Assembly (NCBI GenBank): GCA_012845835.1
Contig: JABAKD010000018.1
Location: 5,945,862-6,009,861, forward strand
Direction of reading: 5' to 3'
From: Undaria pinnatifida
Taxonomy: Eukaryota > Sar > Phaeophyceae > Laminariales > Alariaceae
DNA length: 64,000 nucleotides
Under the pieces are notes generated by a model. That model made no database searches, was not told the DNA's origin, and saw only the letters and a list, made by a program, of their open reading frames with translations. Of the stretch, positions 18,621 through 30,471 are shown one piece after another; within the stretch, counting starts at the first letter, position 1; the number at the start of each line of letters is the position of its first letter. The translations under genes and the position numbers were made by a program.

Positions 18621-21600
18621 TCTTCAACGCCTTCCTGGCGACGCCAAAATCTGGGTGACATCAGCGGTACCTACTCGGCGACACCGATCATTGGGGACTA
18701 CCAACCGCTCCCGCCACGACGTCGCCCATTCGAACATAGCAGCCGCTATTTTCGTCCAGGTTTGATTAAATCCCCTTTCGACAAACGTTCGAGGCACTAC
18801 CGCCTCTTTCCACGGCTAACCTGGTCCATACAACCTCGCCTTTACAAGGCCACCGACGATACCTTCCGACCCAGCTTTTTTTAGTTCATCTACCATCGGA
18901 CCCAGGCCAACGACGACCCTTTCGTCTTTCCCAACGGCAACTACCCTAACGGCAACAACCCCACGGAGTATCCCTCCCGATCCTACTTTTTAGCTGCCCT
19001 CCCCATTAACGGACCCAAACCACCAACGACCCTTCAGCCTTCCACGAACGATACAAGCACGGCTGATCTTTCCAGCCCCGGTGCACCGACGCTCGCGTGC
19101 CCTGGCTTCCGTCTACACCGCCTTTCTTTTATTCGCCTCGGCTTGCCACCACGGCGTGCCATTTTTCAGTGGATTGGTTTGTTTGGTTTGCCTTTTCCCG
19201 GCGACCGATTTTCTGTTTCCAGCGAACACCACACAGGTCCATCTCTGACCCAACGGTGCTGAATCCGCTATCCGTTCGTGAAGGCGCGTCTGTGACGCCA
19301 CTATGACGGGGGAGCATAGTAAATGGGACCTACGGTACTCACAAAAACGTATATATTTAAATATTTTTACTAAGAATATTTGGTTCTATTTACTACGATC
19401 TTCCGTAATACCGCCACCGCCCTACCCGCATATTCCCGTAGGTTTACCGTCTGAAATTGCGGTTTAGTTCCTTTCCGGTTATGACCTCCTCTAGCCGAAA
19501 ATCGGATTGGGTGGGCTCGTTCCCCCTTCCTTTCCAACCCACCATCTAATCCAGCCGCTCTCATCTTCTGAGTTGGGGCTTATTTTTTTTTACGGTGCAT
19601 GAGCTTTTCCAGCCGAGTATCGGTTTGGGTGGGCTCGCTCCTTCTCCTGTCCACGCCACCCCGACCTACCATTCTACCGCTATATTCCGATTTTTTTTTT
19701 TCAATCGTTTTCCCGGGTTGTTGAGCCTTCCGGGCCAGGTACGGACCTTTTTAGCCTTGAACCGGACCTTTTCACCGCTTCTTCGCCCGGTGACGTAGAA
19801 ACTTCAATAATTCCACACCGGCCATCGGTTTGGGTGGGCTAGTTCTCCCTCCCTTCCGACCCACCACCACCCGCCCCCCTTCCCCGACGACGCGCAAACC
19901 GCGCACCTTTCATGCTGAGTATCGCCTTGGGTGGGCTCGACCTCCCCCCCCCACCACCCCATGCGTCAATGTCTTCCACCAACAACAGCTTTGGTAACTT
20001 CCGTCGTCACGGGCCGTACATCGACATCATGGACTCTTTCTCTGCCTGAAAAATCTTCGTCGGGTCTATTTTGGCCCAAAACATCGCCGCCGGTTACCTA
20101 GCCAGCTCCGGGGAAGGCGCCGTGGACACTGGCGCTCCTCCTAGATTGAGGCTCAGGCCGTCCATCGTTCTCCTCAGCGCCCGCCACTGGGGCACCCGTT
20201 TCGGCCCTTCTTCATCCTTCGTCTGATAGTTGTTTTTCCCATAGCAGCCATCGCTCCACCGCCGCCGCTAGAAACGTGCGATCACTGCCGTCTACGGTTT
20301 TTCCCGCCAGTATCTGTGGCCACGCTCCCAAGATAATCGACCCCCCCCCCCCGATGACCGTGCGACTACTCCGCGACCAGAGTTCGCCATCACCTGAGCT
20401 TCGCGACCAGAACTCCGCTTTTTCTTAGCTTCACTTTCGCCTGAGCTTCGACGCGGTCTCCTGCAACCACTACCTTCGATATTTGTGCCCCGGCCGCCAC
20501 AGCCGCCTCGCCGTTAAGGAGCCCTTTTCTTGATCACCACCGCCGACTCCAGCGTCATCTCCACCGTCATCACCGACCAACTGGGACATATTTCATCGAC
20601 CTCTGTAGTCACCGTGCCAAGGCCTGCCCCCTCAAGCCGCTAACAACCGTCCCCGTCGCCACCGCTGTCGTCGACTGCTGCCGGCCTTCTACACCAATTG
20701 TTCCAGCCACCGCGCCGTCATCTTCGCCGTGGCATCTTCACCAGACCGCTCTTAAGGACTGCTAGAGCATCGGTGGCCGCGCCTACGTGCACGCTGCGGG
20801 ACACGCACATTTCACCGCCGCTTACACGACCAACACCTTCTTCTTCGACCGAATGTGTTGGACTTCTGCAGTTTCGTTTTTTACCGTCACAGCGCTCCTA
20901 CCGTGCCGTCCGCGAACACCTTGAACCCTCACCGTCTCGCTCTCGGAGCGCTTCAACGCAGTCGTTCAAGACAACACATCGACTTTTACCGGACCATCGG
21001 CCGTCAATAGCGCTCCTACCACATCTTCCGCGAACACCACGACGTCGCCGTCTTGCGCTCGGAGCGCTGCAGCACGCCCGTTTACGGCCATCGCCCGCGT
21101 TTCATCGGATTTTTCTTCAAGTCCCTACACCATCCGGTTCCAAGATCAACCTACGACACGCCTACTGCGCTTCTTCGTGGAGTATCAACTACGGATCCGC
21201 GTGTCTCCAATGCCATGAGACAAGGACATTTGCGGGCTGGGTATCATCGCGTTCAGTCGCACCTACCTTTTCCTGCTGCCCATCCCCTTAGCCAGGTTTC
21301 TTGAGCCTTGTGTGCGTATTGAAATTTTAGCTTTGATTGTTTTGTTCGGTTAATTTCAAGGTGCCTCTTGTTTGCCTGGACGTTTCGGTTTGCCCCGCAT
21401 TTTGACCAGCACGAATATAGGCGTGTTTATGTCGGTGTGCTACTCTGGCTTTCCATCCATCGATTTAGCTCGCTCCGTTTTCGTAACTAGGCTGAACGAT
21501 TGTGGTGGCTCCGTCTTGTGCTCCCCGCCGGTTTAACTTGCCCCGTTTTCGTGGCGAGGACCCAAGCCTGCCGTGTTTTCGTTCTATTTCCGCTGGTTTA

Positions 21601-24600
21601 GCCTGTTGATCAGCCCGCAAAACCACTGTGGCCTACCTGTGTTGGCCCTTCTTGAGGTTTTTGCACTACCTACGTCATAGGTGATGATTTGAGGCGTTTT
21701 GTTTGACTTCTTACCGCTGTGGTGCATCTGTCCTAGCCCTCCCCCTGCTTTCTGCGCTACGTACGTCATACCTAGTAGGCGATTATTGGAGGCGTTGTGG
21801 CTGTCGTATTGCTGTCAAATCGCTCTGCACCAGTCCCGACTTGTCGATGGGACATCCACATGCTTTCCCGTATGTTTCTTGTTTTTCGTATCTTAGCTTC
21901 CATGAGGAATGGCTGAACAGTAGGCCAACTTTCCAGAGTTTGTCGCCATCAGCTTTTTCCTAGCGTTTATGGGTCCAACAAGTTCACGACCCCCCATCTA
22001 GGCTAATATCAGCCTGCGAAACCGTCGTAGTGTCACCTGATCCTTTCTTAGCCTAACCTTCTCTTGCACCGTGTGCATGCGCCCGGCTGGTATTTTTAAG
22101 TTATACGCTAGTTGATGCCCCCCCTCTATCCGCCTTATGGTATCAGTCTGCGTATTTGCTCAGTTTAGTCCGATTCTTTCTTAGCCAAGATATGACCCGC
22201 ACCATGTGCTTGCTGTTTGGTAGCATTTCTGGGTCCTACGTGGTTTCACGACCCCCTTTTCGCTCTTCTCACCGTACAAGCTGGCGAATTCGTGTTAGTT
22301 TAGTTTTTTTTTCTTTCTTAACCTCCCCCCCCCCTGCACCGTATGCCGATCGGGAACGTACACCCACCGGTCTTTGCAGTGCGTGCATGCTCGGAACGTT
22401 TATCCTTCCGTTTTCGCGTCGATGCCACGCGGGTATTACTTGATTTCTTGCCATTTCTGGGTACACTTGTTCATGAACGGTCGTAGATGTGCGCAGCTAT
22501 CGACCGCAGTAGCCGTTTCTCCCTTTTTTTTCTGGGCAGACTTGATCGCGAACGCCTGGAGCGCGAAGCAACTTTGAATCGTACTGTCTCAATGTATTCT
22601 ACCTATCAGTAGAGTCATTATTGCCGCATCGTGGCTCTCCCATGTAGCCCCTCTCTATGTCTGTGTGTCCCTGTGGATCCATAACCGTATTTTTTAACAG
22701 CGGTATGCCGCCTGTCTTCTTTGCTGCCTTCAAGATAGCACTTTTCGTTTTTTTTGGTGATCGTGACAGTGAAGTTGCTTTGCACTTGAACTTGTGCCCT
22801 CGCGTGTTCTGCTTTTCTGCAGCACGACGAGGGTTCGTCTTTGTGGGTTCGCTTCTACTTTCTACCGCCGGTGTATCCTGCCTACGTTTTGTGCGTACCG
22901 ACGAACCATGGTGTTTTCGTACCTCCGTATGGCTTTGGTGGTCTCGTTTCCCCCTCGCCCTATGCCCCTGGCGGAACCAACGATGCTTCCCGCCTTGTGT
23001 TGTGTTTTTTTTTTTTTGCGAGGAGCGAACGTTTCTTTTTGTTGGCCCTTTTCTTGCTTCTTGGCGTACTTGTTTTCCACGAAGGTCTTCGTTGATCACT
23101 AGCCCCAGCTAGTGGGGCATCCCAGATAGTAATACCGTGATGAGGTCGAACGTTGTCGACCATTGGCTTCCCGATGAGAGCCCCCCGTAACTTCCACATT
23201 AACGACCCTGTGCTGGCTCCCCAGCCCCTTTGCCGATCCTGCTTGACCCTCTTTTTTCCCTTTTGATTACACCTGCCCCTAAGCCCTCCCCCGGTCGGCC
23301 AACTCAACTCCGTTCCAGCTTTGCAGCCAACAGGTCTGTGCCTGTTGACTCGTTTTTCTTCTCCTTTTTTCAACGTGCGTTGCACCAACGGTCCCTCGGT
23401 ATCGACCACCATCCTGGCTTTGCATCCACCGGGTGTGTTTTCCCTCTTGATCAAATTTTCTTATCATGTTTCTCGGCATGCCTGTCGCTAAGGTCCAGGT
23501 TCATAGGACTCCGTCTTGGCTTTGCAGCCCGTCCCGACTGTGCAGTCCACAGGCCGTCCTCTCTTGAACCTCCGATTTTTCTCGTCTTTTTCGGCGAACC
23601 TGTCCCGTGGGCCCTATGCGTTCGACCTCAGGTTGGCTTCACAGCCCATAAAGGCCGTTCCCTGTCGACCCGTCGACCCTCGTTCTTGTTTTCTTGGCGA
23701 ACCCGCCTTAGGACGAATGACGTTGCTACGTGTCTAGTGTTGCTAGTAGCTCCTTTAAACTAGCCCTTGAAGGTCCCCCGTTAAGGACCCCCGTTAAGGA
23801 CCCCCGTTAAGCCCCCCCCCTTTTCAGGCGATCGTACGTCGCTATACACGACTTGCTTTTATCGGTTACCCTCCCAGGGTTGCTCCACGCGATCGATCGA
23901 CCCTGTGTTTCCGACTTAAAGTACCCAGCTACGGCTTTCTTCTCGTTTATCTGCTCCCCACCGCTTCCTGGGAGTAGACACTTCCACCGTTGCTTCGAGC
24001 TGCACGAGTCCTACTGACCTTTTTTTTTGTCCTTGCTTTGTTGGCGGTTGAACAGCGTCGCCACGTTTGCTGTCGTGGTTCCCGTTGTAAGCTGTTACGG
24101 ACGAACGTAGTAATCAGGATCAAATATGGCGAGCAAAAAAAGGAATCTATAGGTTTTGTGTAGGTCGTGGGTCATGATTTCGGCGGTCCTCCGTGATAGC
24201 CGCTCAAGACGTCACGACGTGGAATCTTTCGCCGGCTTTCGGTACTACCCTCTGTCTTCTGTGTCGACCTTTCAGTTTCATGATTGTTTGCGTATTGCTT
24301 TCGAGTGACCGCACCAAGTAAGTGCTGACACTATAGTCTGTCCAGTTTCCTTCTCAGGGTACCCTGCCGTTGACCCTCGTTTCAGCTGTCCGGCGTATCT
24401 CACGCCTCCAGTGCCACCATTTCGGTGTTGCCTTTCTCCGTGCTCTCGAGACTTGTTCTAGTAGCCTCGGTTTTCCGCTTTAAAGTTCGACCAAAGGCTC
24501 TATACCATTAATAGCCTCCACGGTCCCACATTGCAGCCACCGCTTCCCTTACTTCGTAGCGTACTTGCTGCAGTTCTTTTTGCTCTGCCTTTCGACCATA

Positions 24601-24736
24601 GCCCCCACGTCAGCCTTTCAGGTCCAACGTTGGGGATACCGACACGGTGTTTTGCAGCTTGCCCTGCCTTCTCTTTCGCTCTTCCGTCGATGGCCCCACT
24701 CTCCCCCCTTGGGTCAATCAACCTAACCCAACGAGA
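18621..24736. other. Old repeat-derived region upstream of the second Ty3 C-terminal relic
   Basis: No supported gene. The motif TTGGGTGGGCTCG recurs near 19509, 19626, 19832 (GCTAG variant) and 19930, as in the leader of the Ty3 relic near 10355, so part of this may be the leader of a second Ty3 copy. Around 19990-21300 are many GCCGCC/CACCG-rich stretches, and 20990-21070 repeats the segment before it (GCTCCTACC...TCCGCGAACACC twice). At 23320-23660 a phrase like GGCTTTGCAGCC...GTCCACAGG recurs several times. GTTAAGGACCCCC is tandem at 23780-23812. Frames here are shadows. Confidence 0.45.
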
Positions 24737-25100
24737 GCTTTCTCGAAGTAACGGCGAGCGTTTTCTGGCGTCTGACTACGTCGGCGTGCCCTGCGTGGAT
24801 TGGTTTCACCGCTCCTCCTCCACGCCGCTTCCCAGCGGTGATTACGTTTGGTGCAAAGGTCATGACGGGTTGTGGCAGATTGGAAAAGTTAACGCGAGTA
24901 CGACTACGGATGGGGTATAATTTATGTGTTTTGCGTTGGCGATCGGGGATCGAGTACGCCTCCGCTTTTCCCGGCGCGCTACGCGACTTCCACGAGCACC
25001 GCACGGGGCTCTTGGTGTCTTTACGTCCACTTCGCTAGCGTGCATGCTCGGGGTGTCCAGCGAAAACGTAGAGGACCCTCGGAACGCAGGCATACGTAAC
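24737..25100 (+). pseudogene. Second, diverged copy of the Ty3 C-terminal Tudor-like domain
   Basis: Reads RSNGERFLASDY, GDYVWCKGHDGLWQIGKVNA and, after a frame break near 24915-24935, STARGSWCLYVHFASVHARG. This parallels 12930-13260 in the first relic (ERFQAPGY, HFWYKEDDGLWWLGKISA, GAVRGSWCLQVHIASALPRG). The preceding chromodomain and integrase were not seen. The aromatic DGLW-x-x-GK core is kept in both copies. Confidence 0.75.
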
Positions 25101-25429
25101 TGGTGGTCACGTCATCACTGCACGACCCCATTTTTCTCGACTCTGTTTCGACGTTGATCACGTAGGGCTGCGAATATGGGTGTTACTTGCCCTATACCTG
25201 GGTACTCGCGAGCAATACCGGCTTGGCAATACCCGTCACGGAAACGAGTAGCACTTAATGTCGTCCGGTTGTTCGGGCCGGCTGTGCTCGGCTACCCGGG
25301 TAGTCGGGGCCCAAATACTCGCGAGTACACGGGTATTTTATTTATTTTTTCGAGTCCCTTGAAGGTGATGCTTCCTTTTTCTTTTCCTCTTCTAGAGCTT
25401 TTTTCATGAGGCTTCGTGGCTCGTCGCCT

Positions 25430-25590
25430 CACAAGGTAGAGGTGTGGGGGTGGGTTTGAAGGAGTCGCTTTTTTTACTCGTCATGTCTAAATGGCCGAAC
25501 CGTTTTTTCCACGAATCTTCCATATTTCTGCACATACGGCTCATCAGGGTGGGCCAGTGCTGCGGTTTCGCCCTGAGAAACCTGTAAAGA
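25430..25590 (+). repeat. Shared 3' flank of Ty3 family (copy 2)
   Basis: AGAGGTGTGGGGGTGGGTTT, CATATTTCTGCACATACGGC and TCATCAGGGTGGGCCAGTG match 14055-14180. It lies downstream of the C-terminal relic, as in copy 1. Confidence 0.7.
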
Positions 25591-25970
25591 CCCAGGATCT
25601 AGGATGTAGGAACTAGGTATCTAAACGTATAAGTATACGGGAAAATGAGGTTGCGTATTAGTTGGAAGGCATATGCGTATAGGGCACCCATGGTCGTATC
25701 GAAGTCAAGAGACAAGATACCTCTGCGTCGCGCAGTGCAGACCTTCCCGCCTGAAGTGTAACATTTGGATTCGGATGTATTTCCTTTTATTATGTGCGGA
25801 TGCTATGATTATAGAACGAAAACGCCACACATTGCCAGACGGCAAGTGGGACAACTACAAAGTTTTGTACTACTGTTGTTGTTGATTCGACCTTTTGTGT
25901 GATTGCCACACGCTGCACATTGTCGGATGCAAATAAAGATAGTAATGGTATCTGTCCAATACGGCTAAGT
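25591..25970. other. No gene recognised
   Basis: Short frames only; no repeat or RNA gene identified. Confidence 0.5.
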
Positions 25971-26064
25971 TTTTTTTCTTTTTTTTTTTTTTTATCCTCC
26001 GGCGGATGGGGAAAAATAAAGCTTTAGCTCACCACACTTCCGCGTATTTTCATACGCGTCGTGA
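25971..26064 (-). mobile_element. SINE family B, 3' fragment
   Basis: On the minus strand: GGAAGTGTGGTGAGCTAAAG, CTTTATTTTTCCCC, ATCCGCCGGAGGAT and a poly-A tail. It is 5'-truncated at the GACGCGTATGAAAATACGCG block. Confidence 0.85.
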
Positions 26065-26160
26065 GCTTTTCTAATAAAACACAAAAGTGAGTGTGAACGC
26101 AAGCGAGCGAGCTTAACTGGCAGACCTGTGCAAGAGGACACAAGCATGCATGTCCATATA

Positions 26161-26386
26161 CCCGTATTCTACACAAGATAACACACCCACATAAGATACC
26201 ACACCCCCCACAGAATACGACACCCCGGTGATAATTTTTGGGGCTCGAAATATATCGCCTTAGTCTAATACCAAGTAATATGGCGACAGAAGATACCACA
26301 CCCCCCACAGAATACCACACCCGGTGATAATATTTTCAAGCGCTCAAATGTATCACCGGGGGTGTGTTATCTTGTGTAGAATACGG
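26161..26386. mobile_element. Small terminal-inverted-repeat element (MITE-like)
   Basis: The left end CCGTATTCTACACAAGATAA and the right end TTATCTTGTGTAGAATACGG are exact inverted repeats and continue inward into ACACACCC/GGGTGTGT. TATA flanks both sides and may be the target duplication. The inside holds a direct repeat (AGATACCACACCCCCCACAG, twice). It has no coding capacity. Confidence 0.85.
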
Positions 26387-26778
26387 TATACTCCGTATAT
26401 ACTCGTATCTCTCTACAGGTGTCACAGCAACAAACAAGTAGCGAGCGAGAGCTACCGGTGCTTTGTCAAAGGTGTTGTACACATTCTTGCGATGTAAGGT
26501 TTTGAACAGGCCCAGATACATGGGTGGGCGGACCAGCCCCCCCCACGTCAAAAGCCCCCTCTTCCCCCCCGAGCAGACAGCGAACGCGGAAGAATGCGCA
26601 CTAGTGGTACGAAACGAAAACGAGGTGATTCCGGTAAATTTCAAATGGAAGTGGGGAGAAGATGAACTATCGATCGTAGACCAAATATACGTACCTTGGC
26701 GTAGAGATCTCGAAGGAATGTTCTTGGGATGCACACATAGCGGACGTAATAGGAAAAGGTTATTCATAAGTAGGTAAG

Positions 26779-27018
26779 GTGGATGCGATCCTAACAGACC
26801 CGCACTTTGACACTAGGATTAAAAGATGGATTATGGTGCATGTGATTGTGCCAAAGATAGAGTATGCAGGGGAAGTATGGGAAGGGAACGAGAAGGTAGT
26901 AAAACACCTGGAAGCAGTGCAGGTGACAGCAGCTAAAGAGATACTAGGATGCCCAAGTACGACGAGTGATACAGTATTGAGAAAAAAAACTAGGAATTTA
27001 TCCACTTGGAACAAATAG
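26779..27018 (+). pseudogene. LINE reverse transcriptase C-terminal segment
   Basis: 80-codon open piece of the LINE coding region, with HVIVPKIEYAGEVWEGNEKV and LEAVQVTAAKEILGC. It breaks at a stop near 27016, and the continuing sequence is in other frames up to 27325. It belongs to the part of LINE ORF2 after the polymerase. Confidence 0.8.
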
Positions 27019-27325
27019 AGACGCGAGAAAGTTGAAATGACAATATATACGGAGTCGTAAATAATACGCCAAAAAAGATGTTGCCAGCCAAAGTTGATAG
27101 AGCTGTGTGGGAGGGAATAACAAAGGGGCGAGCTGGAATAAGATGGGATAACGTAGTCGAGATAAACAATGGAAGGATTCAGGGGGAGACCAAGAAGAGG
27201 TACTGTCTACAGAGAAGTTTGGCGGGTACAAGACAGAAGAAGCAAAGGAAATAGTAGAAGAAAGGGAAAGGCAAACGCTAAGAAATAAGATGAAAGAGGA
27301 GGGGCACTTGATAATATAGGGGGGA

Positions 27326-27730
27326 TTGAGGGAAGATATTGGAATGAAAACGTATCTGCACGGCCAAAGGGACTACGCAAAAAATCTGAAACCGAGATTT
27401 CGTGTAGGGCACCTGGACCTACCAGAAAAAAGAAAGAGATATACCAGTAGTCGGGAGGAGGACGTGGATACAAATATGTGCCCTTGTGGCACAACAACAG
27501 AGAGTGGGACTCGCATAGTAGGAGAATGTGAAATATACAAGGAGGAACGGGATGCGTTAGAAGAGGGGATGAGGAAATTAGACGTATGTGACATGGAAGA
27601 GTTTGGTAGACTAGAGAGTAGCAACAAAACGATAGCTATCCTAGTAGATAGATGGTGGCCGCAGACGGCGAAACACGACCGGGATAGGATAAGCAAACAA
27701 TTGCTATCTAATATATTGGAAGAAACGTAA
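27326..27730 (+). pseudogene. LINE ORF2 C-terminus with zinc-knuckle-like motif
   Basis: 134 open codons: LREDIGMKTYLHGQRDYAKN, RFRVGHLDLPEKRKRYTSSR, then CPCGTTTESGTRIVGECEIY. LINE proteins often end in a CCHC knuckle near here. The His expected before GEC is not visible in this copy. WWPQTAKHDRDRISKQ follows. The stop at 27728-27730 is probably close to the native end, since only about 120 bp separate it from the element end. Confidence 0.8.
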
Positions 27731-27850
27731 TGAGTGTCCAAATGTTGGAGGTGTGTCTATTAGGAGTAGGAACGGTGCTCTGTCTCGAAAGGGATGCGTG
27801 GTCAATGGTCAAATGACTAAGGCAAAAGCAACAAATGAGTACCCCCCCAT

Positions 27851-28160
27851 CCCCCCCCCCCGCGCGCAAATTAACTCATCGAAGCTGCCATCCATATGCA
27901 AGTCCGCCTCACAAGCAGTTCTTAGCAGGATGCAGCTGCTCACCCTTCATGCGACTCGCCAAACACCTCACGGCGGTTCGCGCTTGGTGCAAGCTATGTC
28001 TGCCTGGTCGGTGAAAACCCGACATGCTTCATCCCGGCATTGTTGTAGGTATGCGAGGGTCTATACAGTAAGGTCATACGACCACGGCCATACAACAAAC
28101 TGCCAAACTGAGTACACCTCCCCCCCGCGCTTGCCACAAGAAGGGGGGCCTTCTTGTTAT
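27851..28160. other. C-rich junction, no gene
   Basis: Contains two places with the GAGTACMCC-then-C-run pattern (27837 and 28110) that resembles the LINE 3' end. Nothing else recognised. Confidence 0.45.
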
Positions 28161-28270
28161 AGGGCTTAGTTTGGGTAATCTATTGGGTAACCTTTTTCTA
28201 GTGTTCAAACGGACTAATACCCCATTTAATTCCTTAACAAATGGCGTCTTCGGCAAGACCATGGGTTTTT

Positions 28271-28297
28271 GGATCGTGGGTTCGAATCCCACCATCC
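28271..28297 (+). other. tRNA-like T arm (B-box) remnant
   Basis: GTGGGTTCGAATCCCAC forms a perfect 5-bp T stem with a TTCGAAT loop and continues CATCC like an acceptor strand. No pairing 5' acceptor strand or D arm lies 45-70 bp upstream, so this is a tRNA-derived relic, perhaps part of a SINE, and not a tRNA gene. Confidence 0.6.
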
Positions 28298-28381
28298 ATA
28301 TAATAATAAAGTCAACTTTTTTCAGACTTTCCCCATGTCGAACTTGAAACATACTCTCCCCGGTATCCCCAGGAAATGAAG

Positions 28382-28495
28382 CCGCTTGGATATTGACTAC
28401 GTCCGCACGTGTATCCGGCCGACCCGCTATCCCGCCGTTTCAGGGGGGAAGAGTGTTATAATAAGGCTTGGTTTGGGTAAGCTGTTGGTTAACCA
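28382..28495. repeat. Dispersed repeat (copy of 14640-14775)
   Basis: See the matching blocks listed for the 14640 copy. The GCTT(A/G)GTTTGGGTAA block is also present at 28166. Confidence 0.6.
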
Positions 28496-28549
28496 AATGC
28501 AAGTCAAACGAACTATTGTAATATCCCACCAATGCCTCAACATCCTCAC

Positions 28550-28850
28550 TTACTTGCCACAAAGAAGGGGACTTCCCCCCTTGCCACGAGGGGCCGGGGG
28601 GTCTCTCTTGCCACACGGTGGGAGACCCCCTTGCCACAAGGGGGCACCCTTTGCCACGAGGTGGGACCCCCCCTTTCCCCAAGATGGGGACCCCCCCCTT
28701 GCTGCCACAACATGGGGGACCCCTACCCCTTGCCACAAGGTCAGGGACCCGCTCCGTTGACACAAGGTGGGGGATCCTCCTCCTTTGCCACAAGGTGGGG
28801 GACCGCTCACCCTTGTCACAAGTGGGGGATTCCCCTTGCTTGCCTCATTG
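28550..28850. repeat. G/C-run minisatellite, about 30-bp unit
   Basis: About ten imperfect units with CTTGCCACAAGGTGGGGGACC as the core phrase. Gly/Pro-rich frames on all strands through this tract are artefacts. The first phrase (TTGCCACAAGAAGGGGGG) also occurs alone at 28130. Confidence 0.85.
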
Positions 28851-28989
28851 GGGAGGGCCCCGAAAGCAAAATCATGTACGAAGAGGGGAATATGTGGGCT
28901 GTGTGAGCTAGGTATTTGCGTTGGTTTTCGCCTCCACGTTATCGCTAGCGTTACCGTTTATTGAATTCTTGGTGTTTCTATTCGATTAT

Positions 28990-29165
28990 CGTCTTTATCG
29001 TTATCGTTATCGTTATCGTTATCGTTATCGTTATCGTTATCGTTATCGTTATCGTTATCGTTATCGTTATCGTTATCGTTATCGTTATCGTTATCGTTAT
29101 CGTTATCGTTATCGTTATCGTTATCGTTATCGTTATCGATATCGTTATCGTTATCGTTATCGTTA
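28990..29165. repeat. (ATCGTT)n hexanucleotide microsatellite
   Basis: Nearly perfect hexamer array, about 29 units, with one interruption (ATCGAT) near 29135. It produces YR, IV and DN repeat frames, which are not genes. Confidence 0.97.
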
Positions 29166-29404
29166 CACTGTATCGTTATTGTCGTTATAATTATCGAATT
29201 ATTTTGGACCTTATCGGGTACCGAAAGCGTTCCGATACCCAACACTGGACATGCTACGTGCATCAACAGAAACGCCACTACTACTAGTATATACGCGCAC
29301 CGTGTTATATGTACCGCCAAGCTTCCTTCTGCGCTCCCCTCTTCTTTTCTTCCTAGAACAGCTGGAAACCGAAAACGGGCGCGTCGTTCTCGTCGACCGT
29401 GCTG

Positions 29405-29600
29405 GCCAAACGGTGTAGTAACAAGGACCGCCGATAGGGGCAGCTCACGCTATCGCTATAGTGGGATCCGGAGGACACGCCAGCTAGCGCTTGGTTGCGA
29501 AGGCAATTGACACACGACGCGTACGAGTACTGTATGAAAATACGTGGAAGTGGTTATTTTTTCTTTTTTCCCATCCGCCGGAGGATGAAAAAAGAAAAGA
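29405..29600 (+). mobile_element. SINE family B, near full length
   Basis: Starts around GTAGTAACAAGGACCGCCGA and passes through ACGCCAGCTAGCG, ATTGACACACGACGCG and ATGAAAATACGTGGAAGTG. It ends CCCATCCGCCGGAGGATG plus an A-rich tail. It lies 430 bp upstream of the start codon of the glycosyltransferase-like gene. Confidence 0.75.
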
Positions 29601-30033
29601 ACAAGATATAGACTAGACTATACCCCGAATTCCATGCTGTACTGAAACCCAATAGCTAAAACCAATACTGACTGTAAGTTCTCTCCAGTTTCGTTGTGAA
29701 CCCATATAATACTACGACCTACATACCTACGTACTAAGAACAAGTAGAAACGACCGCTTCATTGTACCGGTACGTTCTATCTGTGTCCCTCGTCGAAAGA
29801 AAAATAACAAAAATTTCTAACAAAATAATCAGCTTTTTTTATTTCGGAAAAATCTGCGCAAAGTGCCAAAATAAACACGTCGTATACAAGTACAAAAAGA
29901 ATGAGAACAACATGGAACATTTTTCTCAAGGGTCTCGGTAACGGCAACCCCATGCCAGACCCGGTGGTACGTAGTATTCGCGGTGAGCCGACGAACAGCA
30001 GATCAGATCTGAGCTCTGTCTGCACTCGTAGCT

Positions 30034-30471
30034 ATGGTGAAGGAGAGGTTCCGTGACCTAGACCACCAGCAGCAACAACAGCAGCAGTTGTTGCAGATAG
30101 AGGATTCAAGCGGATCTACCGTGGCGGTGGTGTCTCCCTCTGGGTTTGCTCGATCGAGATCGCGGATAGTCGTATCAGCACTGAGAAGAGGCTATCACAA
30201 TGGAAGCTACTGGTTTCGCGCGTTGGGATTGCTCACTGCGCTGGGCGCTGTCTTGACGATGTGGTCGTCGGTACAATTTGTCTTGGATCACGTGGAGCCG
30301 ACGGACAGGCGGCCTCCGCTCGGGCGCCCGCCGAGGGTCGCTGTGTGCTTCTTTGGGCTGGCAAGGTCGCTGAGGTGGACCCTCCCCAGCGTGGAAAAGC
30401 ATTTGCTGGACGTGCTGAGAGATAGCGATATGCAAGTGGAGATTTTCGTGCACACGTACGATCTACTCGAG
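30034..30471 (+). CDS. Glycosyltransferase-like gene, exon 1
   Basis: Codes for residues 1-146: cytosolic Gln run, membrane anchor and the first lumenal motif, ending TYDLLE before GTATGT. The start Met is the first in the frame. Confidence 0.85.

Larger units (their letters stand above)
26575..27850 (+). mobile_element. LINE-type retrotransposon, 3' part, decayed
   Basis: The plus strand codes for the C-terminal end of a non-LTR reverse transcriptase in several frames: EECALVVRNENEVIPVNFKW (near 26590-26650), the thumb region after the catalytic box (degenerate form of a TYLG motif), ILTDPHFDTRIKRWIMVHVI (26783-26850), EYAGEVWEGN, GRAGIRWDNV, LREDIGMKTYLHG (27330-27370) and a CPCG...GEC zinc-knuckle-like end (27480-27530). 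The catalytic YADD part and the endonuclease lie upstream of the preserved part and are missing, as expected of 5' truncation. The 3' end (27780-27850) recurs at 18537. Confidence 0.85.

Noticed and set aside
22599-23763. Several frames of 100-177 codons on both strands
   Set aside because: Low-complexity Phe/Ser/Arg composition, overlapping on both strands, no domain or splice context.
28221-28297. A tRNA gene
   Set aside because: Only the T arm and part of an acceptor strand are tRNA-like; no D arm or pairing 5' strand was found.
28921-29320. Frames of YR, IV and DN repeats
   Set aside because: They are the translations of one perfect hexanucleotide array in all frames.
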